From Drechmeria coniospora (taxonomy: Eukaryota; Ascomycota; Sordariomycetes; Hypocreales; Ophiocordycipitaceae), in the NCBI RefSeq assembly GCF_001625195.1, contig NC_054390.1, positions 434,001 to 498,000 on the forward strand: DNA of 64,000 bases. Reading direction: 5' to 3'. Shown here piece after piece: positions 35,722 to 44,389 of this stretch (position 1 is the stretch's first letter; each line of letters opens with the position of its first letter). Both the position numbers and the translations under genes were made by a program. Under the pieces are notes generated by a model. The model was not told the origin of the DNA, made no database searches, and saw only the letters and a list, made by a program, of their open reading frames with translations.

Positions 35722-36411
35722 AGAGCGTCCGGAAATTCAGGGACAGGGGAGATGTGGAGGGATTAGAGTATAGTATATAACATATGCTAATAGTGGAATA
35801 TCAAAAGTCTGGTTTCGGATATGCACTGCAAGATTAACTCATTATTATCGGAATCGGTTTACAATATTTAGAAACGTATTCTTTAAATCAGATATTCAAC
35901 GTTAATTGTATTAGACAAATTGTAGATATGAAATTCTGCATTCAGAGGAGGTTGTCTATTTTTTTGTAGTAATCGATTGGTTACGTGACTATGACAATAG
36001 AATAAATTCCTTGCTCTTAAGGAGTAGAGTTTAATCTTGAAATCGTTGAGCAGCACCGACCAAGATGAACTGACCAGAATGAACTGGAACCTTGGTTGCC
36101 TGATTTTAATTTTTTAGAAGATCATTAATAAAAATCTTACTTTGCGACTACCCAAATGGCTAGTTGGCTCCCGTGTACGAAGTAATCGTGTCCTACCTCA
36201 CACAAGAGTTTTTGTCAGAAGATCGGCTATTTACACAGTATGAAAAGTATAATTTCATACTACTGACACTGTATACATTAAAAGCAGTGTGGTGGATATG
36301 ATGCTAGCCACAGTAGACTACCATAAGTCTAAATCATACGAGTCTGTTTACGAGTAAGGATAAAGTCTGTATATGTAAGCTAGAATAATAGGATAGGTAT
36401 ACCTACCTGTT
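35722..36411. other. AT-rich spacer, no gene supported
   Basis: The first ~150 bp are the 5' flank of the minus-strand adhesin pseudogene. The remainder has no recognisable gene, RNA or repeat. Confidence 0.3.
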
Positions 36412-36560
36412 GGTTCGGTTCAGGGGGGAGCTAGTAACAAGAGATCTCTTTCAATGAACCGATGTGGTACAAAGGGAGGAAGAAGGAGGATGCGCTGCTG
36501 GGTCCTACTTATCCTCCAGTTGGTCGCAAGGTTGCGAATACGTAATCCTAGTCTAGGTCG
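36412..36560 (+). repeat. R2 dispersed repeat, copy 4
   Basis: 'ttggttcggttcagg', 'aacaagagatctctttcaat', 'ggtacaaagggagga', ending 'atacgtaatcctagtct'. Another dispersed ~70-bp repeat follows at 36595-36680 (accaaaccagccacaaa), also at 22215, 39300 and, diverged, 56325. Confidence 0.55.
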
Positions 36561-37137
36561 CTTTGCCCAGGCATTGACCTGCCTCGGTCATTGCATAATA
36601 CACTGTTGCACCAAACCAGCCACAAAAAATGGGCGGCTCAGTCAATGTGGAATTGGTAGGTGCTATAATATGCAACACGCCCCCCAGGTATTGCGCCGTA
36701 GGTCCTTTGTACAATGCCTGCTTTCTGGCATTTGATAGCACCTTTTGTGCTTATAATGCAGAATGACAAAGCTAGTGTGTACGTGCCACTGTAGCGTCCC
36801 CTGTAGGGTAGCCGTCACGTCTGTAACGTACTGGTTGCAGACCACTATAATAGACCGGGTCCAGGTATCTTTTATGGGTCCACGAGACTAGCCTTGTACC
36901 TTCCTAGTATTCCATATCATTGATTTTTTTTATCCTAAGTACACAATGCAAACAGTACTGTTCAAGTCGTAATTAAACAAGTACACAAGAATTATTTCAT
37001 TCACTACACCCTATCAGCAAACACACACAACAGCCATAATATTCATTTTCTATTATATTTAAATTATTATTACAGTACATATAATCTATGCAAGCACATA
37101 AAACAATGGACTGATTCCAGTAGATGCTTGAGGTGTA

Positions 37138-39002
37138 AGTCAGCCCCCCCCAAGACGGGCACACCCCAAGGCGGGCACCTTAATTGACAATAAGGCGGCT
37201 AACTTCAAAGCCCAGAAAAACAACATTATTAAGGCTATAATAATAAAATAAAATATCTAGACTATCTATTCAAGCTGCCATTCAAAGCAAAGGCTATTAA
37301 AGTCAAAGCTAGAAGTTAAAGCGGCTGCTGGAGCTGGATCTAGTACCTGCCGAAGTCTGGCTCGAGTCTCAACAATTGTATCAATCTGTGCAAAGCGCTG
37401 ATTGAGATCTTGAGTTACTTTTTGCTTCTTTTGAGGCCTAAGTCGATAGACTTGATATTCCAATTGGGCGATTTTTGCTTGGGCCTCTGCAAGGTTAGTG
37501 TTATGTGCATCAAGGCCGCGGCCAATCTTCCAAAATAGCCGCCTAGCAGTCCGATCAACTTGGCCAGGTGCATATACCTTTGCAACAAGCATCTGAATAT
37601 CGTGTGATCGTTTAGGCGTTTGTAAAGTATTGCAGCTATCTTCAAGCTGCCCTTTATAGGCCTCGTCTTCTGGAATAGTTATAGACTTGTCTTGTAAGAT
37701 AAGGCGGCTCAATAATGGCTTTGCCATATTAACAGGCCATAGTCCAGATCCTTTCCAGCCTCCCTTTATATTCCGTTCCGTAAGACCTACTATTCGGGCC
37801 TTACTGTAGCATTCTAGAAAGGTAGCCTTACCAATTGGCGTTATATCTTGGCTGCCAGCTAGAAATGCAATACCTTCAATTGCCTGGCGGTAGGCTGCCT
37901 TAATTGGTGAAAAACACGATACATCGAGAGGCTGAAGGACGTGCGATGCATGTGCTGGTAAGAAAAGAAGGAAGATACCATTTTTGAAGCATTCGTACAT
38001 AAAATCATCGGTTGTATGACTTCCATGTCCATCAACAATAAGGAGCTGTTTATTAGTCTGTGATGCCTTCGTCCCAGGGATAAAAACCTCTTTAAGCCAC
38101 TTTAATGCAATATCGTCATTAGTCCAGCCCTTATCTGTTACTGCAAAGTGCCATTGATCATATGGGGCCAATTCCTCAGGAAACCATTGGTGTTGAAGGT
38201 CCTTGCCTTTAAAAAGGACCAGTGGCATTAGGGCCTGACCCGAGGCAGAAACGCACTCCACGATTGTAGTCCAACAACGCGATCCAAGCCGCTTTTTCAA
38301 CTGTATCTTCTTCTCTGAACTCCCTAGGACTAGGCCATTGCTGCCAAGGCCCTCTAGGGTCCCTGTTTCGTCCATATTCCATCGATGTTGGGGTAAGATA
38401 GCCTGTAGGGCCGGCAGCCTTAGTAATTGGAACCAAGACTTAATTCGAGGAATAGAGGCCCCATTTAAACGTGCGCATTCGATAGACTTGCCTCGTACCG
38501 TACTGACTTCTGGGTTACGGCGCAAGAAACCTTCAATCCAGTTTTTGCCGAGAGGTTGAAGGTCTCCTCCAGCCAGAAGAATACGGCCAGCAAAGACCTT
38601 TAGTTGTTGATGTGAGGGTGGTAGCCCCAACGCACCTTGGGCAAGGACCCAATCGCGTAAGTGCTTTTCTTGATCCTTAGAAAGCCGCTGTGATATTTCT
38701 TTTGCATCTTTAATTGGAAGGCTACCGCGTAATCGGCGTTGGAGTGTTTGACGCGGAACTCCGTATTGGCGGGCAGCTTGTAGTTGCGGTAGCCCGTTTT
38801 GAATAGTATATAGAGCTATTTGGACTGTTTCTTCGGTATAGGTAGGTAGCCTAGGCATAATGGATACTAGAGGTATATTTTTATAATTGATTGTAGTTGA
38901 ATTGCGCGAAAAAACGCGGTTATAATGTAGGAAGTTGATTTGCATGAAGGAGCTAAATAGGGTGCCCGCCTTGGGGTGTGCCCGTCTTGGGGGGGGCTGA
39001 CT
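37138..39002 (-). mobile_element. Complete Fot1/pogo-type DNA transposon, 1,865 bp
   Basis: The 42-bp terminal inverted repeats at 37138-37179 and 38961-39002 (outer end AGTCAGCCCCCCCC) are identical, and TA flanks both ends (37136-37137 and 39003-39004), the target duplication of Tc1/mariner elements. One intact transposase gene is inside. The unoccupied target is preserved in the first duplication copy, at the TA of 21928-21929 (gatgcttggggtg-TA-attattt). Perfect TIRs and an open transposase indicate a recent insertion, later than the segmental duplication. Confidence 0.95.
37266..38858 (-). CDS. Fot1/pogo-family transposase (DD35D)
   Basis: 530 aa from the ATG at 38858 (MPRLPTYTEETVQIAL); an upstream in-frame ATG at 38945 would add 29 residues not typical of the family. 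Order: a psq-type helix-turn-helix (about 1-50, GVPRQTLQRRL), a CENP-B-type DNA-binding domain (about 60-125, GKNWIEGFLRRNPEVS), and the DDE_1 nuclease core. The catalytic aspartates are seen in 'WNMDETG', 'LLIVDGHGSH' and 'HVLQPLDVSCF', with 35 residues between the second and third, as expected for pogo/Fot1. A basic tail follows. The enzyme cuts at the TIRs and inserts at TA. No stop or frameshift is present, so it may be active. It is the only gene in the element. Confidence 0.93.
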   Translation of the reverse strand: MPRLPTYTEETVQIALYTIQNGLPQLQAARQYGVPRQTLQRRLRGSLPIKDAKEISQRLSKDQEKHLRDWVLAQGALGLPPSHQQLKVFAGRILLAGGDLQPLGKNWIEGFLRRNPEVSTVRGKSIECARLNGASIPRIKSWFQLLRLPALQAILPQHRWNMDETGTLEGLGSNGLVLGSSEKKIQLKKRLGSRCWTTIVECVSASGQALMPLVLFKGKDLQHQWFPEELAPYDQWHFAVTDKGWTNDDIALKWLKEVFIPGTKASQTNKQLLIVDGHGSHTTDDFMYECFKNGIFLLFLPAHASHVLQPLDVSCFSPIKAAYRQAIEGIAFLAGSQDITPIGKATFLECYSKARIVGLTERNIKGGWKGSGLWPVNMAKPLLSRLILQDKSITIPEDEAYKGQLEDSCNTLQTPKRSHDIQMLVAKVYAPGQVDRTARRLFWKIGRGLDAHNTNLAEAQAKIAQLEYQVYRLRPQKKQKVTQDLNQRFAQIDTIVETRARLRQVLDPAPAAALTSSFDFNSLCFEWQLE

Positions 39003-39449
39003 TAATTATTTATGTTTCTTGGGAGCTATATGGACTTGCCATCTTTTTGCTACCCTAGAGCTGCTCCTCTTGTTTCTGGGGTTTTTTTTAGGTTAAGCAG
39101 TACCCAAGTTGAGCTGCTGATGGCCCTTGTCGGTACCTGGTCTACATTGGCTATTTACCAAAAGGCGACAGTAGTGTTTACGTGGTCTTGGAATTTTTTT
39201 CCAATTCCGTCAAGACCCGGAACCGGATCGGTACGATTTAGCTGATTCGAACTGTGTTGCTGTAAAGAGCAATATAGCGCGGAAGCACGGGGGGGGTAAC
39301 TGGTGCACCAAACCAGCCACAAACAATGGGCGCCAGAGTCAATGTGGGTGGACTTAGTAGGTGCTATATGCAACATACTTGCACCCTAAGTTTACCTATT
39401 ACCCGAAAATAGGGCCACCCTTGGTTTCTGGCCCCGACCTGAAGAAAAT

Positions 39450-39810
39450 GCAACAAAATACAGATGAGACAAATACACCGAAGATGCGGGCACCCATCAG
39501 TTGCAAAATTACAGGACTTGTTGTTGCGCGCAGACGAAGAGGTAGAACACGACGGTATTGCAATAATGAGCAGATTCTGCCACTGCTGCCAACTCAAAGG
39601 GAAGGCACCTACCCAATTCAAATTTACGTTAAAAGACGACTCCAATTTTAACCATGATATCTTGGTGGATACTGTTGATCTGGCGGGCAATAAGACCCTA
39701 TACGTTGTAGATGAGGCAACATCGTCTTAAGCAGCACAATTTACACCTGATATGACTGCACAATCGACTTGGGAAAAGCTACGAGAATGCTGGATCGATA
39801 CGTACGTCCA
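39450..39810 (+). pseudogene. Ty1/copia integrase fragment, copy 2
   Basis: Better preserved than 22380-22720. A frame from 39464 reads 'MRQIHRRCGHPSVAKL', 'SRFCHCCQLKGKAPTQF' (the HHCC zinc-binding part) and 'VDTVDLAGNKTLYVVDEA', then a stop, after which 'STWEKLRECWIDTYV' continues in frame. Only this part of pol survives. Homology ends near 39805, where RING-upstream-like sequence begins. Confidence 0.7.
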
Positions 39811-39829
39811 TACTCCGTCCGTGCTTGCG

Positions 39830-41043
39830 CGGAATGCCCCTTGCAAACATACCCCTGCCCTTGCAAACATACCCCTTGCGAGCGAGCATCCCATTCCCGT
39901 CCAGCAGGTCCTGGATCAAATCACGCCGGCAAGTCCTGGGCCAAATCACGCGCAATGGATACGCCCGTTTCGACGGTAATGCCCATTGCCGACGTCAACG
40001 CTCCGCCGCAGCGTAGGGAGGGCGCCGGCTGTTGCTCCTTTGTAGGCTGCACAGGCGGGCACGCCGTCGGTCCTGGCCGTCACTCGCACGCGCTGGCCTG
40101 TTTGTCCCTCAATCGCCGCTCGATATCATGCCGTGCCGAAGCTATCCATCGTGTCCCGTCCCGATCTACGGGTGCCATCACCGCCAAGGGCAAATCTCCC
40201 TCGCCATGCCGTCACGTGGCCGATGCTCGTCCTTGTCTCGTCCGGCTCCCACAGCGCGGCAAGCGTTCGTTCCTCCTGCAATGACCGCCAGTAGCAACCC
40301 TTGCTCGTACCGGATGCCGCCCTGGAGCGGTAGAGATATTACCACGCTGCGCCGCCAGTCGCCCGGTCCGGCCGTTGTTGGGAGGGCGCCGCATCGTGCG
40401 CACGGCTGGCCAATGCCGGAACCGGAACCAACATAATATCAGAGTGCCGGAACCGGAACCGAGGCCAGAAATCCACCAGCCATCGGCTGTACTGTAGCTG
40501 TGCTTGCCTGCATTCCTCCTGTTGCCTGACCCTGGCGCGGCGTTGCCTACCGAACAGCAAGTATGCAATCAACGTGGTCCGATTGCGGTGCTCGAGCCTA
40601 AAGCCTGTCCTTCTTCAAGCTTCACAAGCTTTTAGACAAGCTAGCTTCATTAACCGTTCTGTGCTTTTTGTGGCTGCTCGGTCGTTAGGGCAGACTCCAT
40701 TCTCTTCGGTCTGCTACACCTCCGGCCTAGTCGAGCTTTGCCCTTGCGTCTAGTCCTTACAGTACACTGGCCGTATCCGGCACTACCACCCATGTCCGGC
40801 AATAGTACCGTTGTGTCTTGTCGACGCGGTGCAATGAATAATAACCAGCAGCAATCCCCTCCCCTCGCGCCGTTACCTCGTTTCTGCAGCAAAACAACAA
40901 AAAAGCATGACGATAAGCATAGTCCCGCTTACCGATCCTTCCCTCCCCCTATCGAGGTAGGAACAACGCTGTGAGCGACCGCGAGGAGAGCCGCAGCCGA
41001 GGCCAGTGCCGACTAGGACGCACACCCCGTCCGTCTAGCCGCC
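39830..41043 (+). repeat. Decayed copy of the RING-gene upstream region, copy 2
   Basis: Duplicate of 22740-24003 and so of ~57190-58260, without the 174-bp solo LTR (empty site near 40889). It ends at 'cacaccccgtccgtctag' directly before telomere-type repeats. Confidence 0.65.
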
Positions 41044-41057
41044 TAGGGTTAGGGTTA
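41044..41057 (+). repeat. Interstitial telomere-type repeats, copy 2
   Basis: TAGGGTTAGGGTTA at the same junction as 24004-24017. Confidence 0.7.
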
Positions 41058-41599
41058 AGTATAAGTATACTATAAGTATGAGAAGCTTGTACGGCGGAGT
41101 TACGGAGTAGTGCCGCGGCTTTTTGAGTCGAAAAGGAAACCCTAAGCGCCTTAGCGCCGGGTGGGTGGGGCAGGTGCCGTTTTGCGGCCGGCTCGCGCGA
41201 AAAGTTACTTAGGGTTAGGATCGTTGAGTCGGAACGGTGCAGTCAAAAAGATCGGCAACAATACGGTCGGCGGTAATGGAAAACAGCGACCGTACAGGCG
41301 GATTAAATCGATCGACAGACATCTTGTCGTTATTGCTGTAACGGTCCTGGGGGCTTGGAATTAATTCGCAACGTTAAATCACCTCGTTAGTATCGTTGGC
41401 CGTTGTCGGCAGTTCCACGGTAGGGGTGGGTGGAAAAGTAAAAAAGAGAAAACGAAGTCGGCTGTTGGCAGTCCGAGGCGGAAAAAAAAAGCGGGTTAGG
41501 CAAATGTTGGTAATCCCATATTATATCATTGATCCACGCCTGCAGCAAGTTGTTGCCGCTTGCGTTAACCTCTATGGCTGTACCCGATATACTGTGTAA

Positions 41600-42265
41600 C
41601 AGACAATCTTCCTACAATTATCGGCATGGTGTATATAGTTCTAGACTATTCTATCTAACAGGAGGCAGTCGGTTAGATATGGATCAAACGATGTATTTGT
41701 TGCCCCAATGCGGCTGTAACCTCATTATTGGCTTTGCGTGTATAGTTCTAGATTAGACTTTCGAATACGAGGCAACCGCTCAGATATGGATCAATCGATA
41801 TATTTGTGGCCCTATATAGCTGCAACCTTGTTATTGACTATGTGTATATACTTTTAGATTAGACTTTCCAGTACGAGGCAGTCGCTTAAATATAGATCAA
41901 TTGATTTATACTTTGTTCTCGCGATTATACGAGGGTTTAGATAGATCATACCATATATTTGTGGCTTGAATATAGTTGCAACCTTGTTATCGGCTTTGTG
42001 TATATAGTTTAGATTAGTCTTTTCAATACGAGACAGTCACTTAGATATGGATCAATCGATATATAACCTTTGTTCTCGAGTTTCTATGAGTGATTAGATA
42101 GATCATACCATATATTTGTATTTGTGGCTCTAACCTGGCCGCAACCTTATTATCAGCATTATATTTATAGTTCTAGATTAGCCTATCCATCAGAAGGCAA
42201 TCGGTTAGATGTGGATCAAACGATATATTTGTGGCTTTAATATGGCTATAACCTTATTATTGGCT
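41600..42265. repeat. ~107-bp AT-rich tandem repeats, copy 2
   Basis: Same unit as 24760-26290 but fewer copies; interrupted at 42271 by an R1 element. Confidence 0.7.
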
Positions 42266-42270
42266 TTAAT

Positions 42271-42450
42271 TGTTAAAATACTAGGATTTATACTAGTAAG
42301 ACTACCCGAATAGGATACTATCCTATTATTGCTACTACTAGTAGCAACTGTCAGAAGTACTACTGCTGGCAGATATACTATACTATACTGAGAGTATAAG
42401 TAAGTATACAGAGCTGACTAATAGTATACAACATACTATTTCTCTAAAAC
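42271..42450 (+). mobile_element. R1 element, copy 4
   Basis: Starts TTAAAATACTAGG, then 'taagactacccgaatagg', 'tagcaactgtcagaagta' and 'gtatacaacatactattt'. Same boundary sequence as at 1428 and 27319. Confidence 0.55.
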
Positions 42451-42497
42451 TATGGTCAAAGATACTTGCCTAATTAGGTATAGTACAGAATGCTCTA

Positions 42498-42525
42498 GAA
42501 CATTCTAGAATATTCTAGAATATTC
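42498..42525. promoter_or_regulatory. Heat-shock-element-like array, six alternating pentamers
   Basis: GAA/TTC triplets alternate every 5 bp: GAA 42498, TTC 42503, GAA 42508, TTC 42513, GAA 42518, TTC 42523. This is the ideal HSF1-type site (nGAAn in alternating orientation). Binding is inferred; a 10-bp 'attctagaat' microrepeat could give the same pattern by chance. Confidence 0.55.
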
Positions 42526-42627
42526 CATACCCCACTTATGGAATGTACTGGAACTCCTTGGAATAAGCCGGAATGTTGCTTACCCTACTTATGGAATAAG
42601 CTGGAACCTTATGGAATAAGCTGGAAC

Positions 42628-42847
42628 TGTAACGCGCGGATCGGTGGACGACAGTCAGGTAAGTAAGTGAGCCTTCTTTCAGAAATCGAGTAGTATTCAA
42701 GACTAAAGCTTGGCCCTTCTCGAGTTTTCGGGCTCACGTTCCTTTTGTGGCCGGGGCGTGCCCTAGGCTGCCCCACCTTCCTGTCTACCCGGGCTTTACC
42801 CGTGCGCCCCTGTCTACCCGGGCTTTACCCGTGCGCCTCGCCTTACA
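42628..42847. mobile_element. Inner solo LTR, 220 bp
   Basis: TGTAAC..TTACA ends with a perfect 5-bp duplication GGAAC at 42623-42627 and 42848-42852. Homologous to the LTR at 24537-24735. It carries an internal duplication of 'ctgtctacccgggctttacc'. Confidence 0.85.
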
Positions 42848-42875
42848 GGAACAGTCTTTACTACGCTTCTACACC

Positions 42876-42882
42876 TATATAA
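42876..42882 (+). promoter_or_regulatory. TATA box of the outer LTR
   Basis: TATATAA in the context 'cacctatataaggcag'. Without the nested LTR it would lie ~130 bp downstream of the heat-shock-like array. Confidence 0.4.
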
Positions 42883-43866
42883 GGCAGTAGCCATTCCCTT
42901 AGAATAGTTTTCTCCTTTTGTAATATAATCGCATTCCTTTGTATAATTCGGTACTACCAATTGTGCACTCTTGCCCAGTTACTAACTGGCACCCCTTATG
43001 CTGTTACTAACAGCTTGATTGATTCCCTGGTCCGTGCGATATACTTCCACTACCCCTCCTCTTGCGCACCCAAATTGCAAGAATATGTTCTCCAGAATAA
43101 GCTCTGTTACTGTATTTATTAGTCGACGTGTTTTTAAGATAATAGAAACGATTGCTATTATAACTATGCCCTATTTAGACAATAAGGAGGACTGTAGTTT
43201 CCATAGTTGCCGCATTTCTTGCTTACAATCAAGGTTAATACAGGAGTAATGTAAATGACTGCTATTATAACTATACCCCATGTGAATGACGAGAAAAGTG
43301 GTCCGATAATTTGCAATGTTTTAAGTAATTGATCTCTATAAGAAATGACTTGTCATATTTGACTTTAAAAGAACCCGAAATGACTTGTCATATTTGACTT
43401 TAAAAGAACCCGTACTGTATACAATGCAGATAGATTACGCAAGCAAGTAGTATGCTAAGAAATCGAATATATAGGACGTATATAAGAATAGTCTCCATGA
43501 AGAAATACTCTTTAAAAGAGTATTGCACTTTAATACTTTACTAAATATTAGGAAACGACCTTTTCCAATACGAACTTTTATTATACAAATCCTATTTCTA
43601 CTGGGTATTTATTTTCAATCAGATTACTATTATTACATTTTTGTCCTTTTACTTTCAACTCAATATATTGCTTAAAAATCCCTATATTTGTACTCGTACT
43701 TAGAACGCATTATGAATATCGAATTATTAGCAAGATTTATTCTCCTTCTATTGTATGCAAAGTATGCTTACGGAGCAACATACAATAATACAGGGACAGT
43801 ATATATTGAATTTCAGCCCTTGAAAATAATATGCTCTACCACGACAATATATAGCAATAATATCCG

Positions 43867-43928
43867 GTATATTATACTTCAAGAGCATATCCGTCCTCAT
43901 AGAATGTCAATGCTAAAGTGGGAATTAG
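43867..43928 (+). other. Predicted intron in the 43712 adhesin
   Basis: 62 nt, GTATAT donor, 'ATGCTAAAG' branch-like motif, AATTAG acceptor, phase 2. The exon before it is exactly 155 nt, as in two paralogues. Confidence 0.7.
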
Positions 43929-44389
43929 AACGTACACTTCATATCCAGAATCGAATACCTTTACAGGACCATTTACTACAATTACTGGCATTGGTATAGG
44001 GACTGAACTTTCTACAATATCTTTAAATCCAACGGGAACAGGAAAAACTGGAACAATTATAGTAATGGAGCCAAGTACAATATAGGAAACATTTACAGGA
44101 CAATATACAACTATTACTGCAGTTGGAACTAGTACCAATACTATTATATTAACCATTCGACCTTCTAGTACAGACAAGACATGGACGGTAGTTATTATCG
44201 AACCGACATCAACATTTACTGGCCCGTATACGACCATTAGAAGCAAAGGAATGGGATCACTAAGGTACACTATTACACAGATACCAAACGGAACTATTAA
44301 GACAGGAACAGTCGTTATTGTCGAGCCAACAGTAGTAGAGTCGCTAATAGGTGGATATACTACCGAAACGAGATTTGGACCAACGCCTG

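Larger units (their letters stand above)
42491..43079 (+). mobile_element. Outer solo LTR, interrupted by a second LTR
   Basis: Begins TGCTCTAGAAC and ends AAATTGCA, with agaa on both sides (42487-42490 and 43080-43083), a possible 4-bp target duplication. Without the inserted 220-bp LTR and its 5-bp duplication it is ~364 bp. It contains a heat-shock-element-like array and a TATATAA box in promoter-like order. Its terminal ~160 bp recur inverted at 137-298, which supports the right-hand boundary. Confidence 0.55.
36800..44240 (+). repeat. Large segmental duplication, copy 2
   Basis: Collinear with 21607-27318 apart from insertions: a 1,865-bp pogo element (37138-39002), nested LTRs (42491-43079) and a partial R1 (42271-42450). 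Here the adhesin at the right end continues into its repeats and C-terminal domains, whereas copy 1 is truncated. Confidence 0.75.

Noticed and set aside
44060..44090. A second small intron removing the TAG at 44083
   Set aside because: The only in-phase GT (44061) would give a 24-nt intron with no branch site, too short for this genome's 56-86 nt range.
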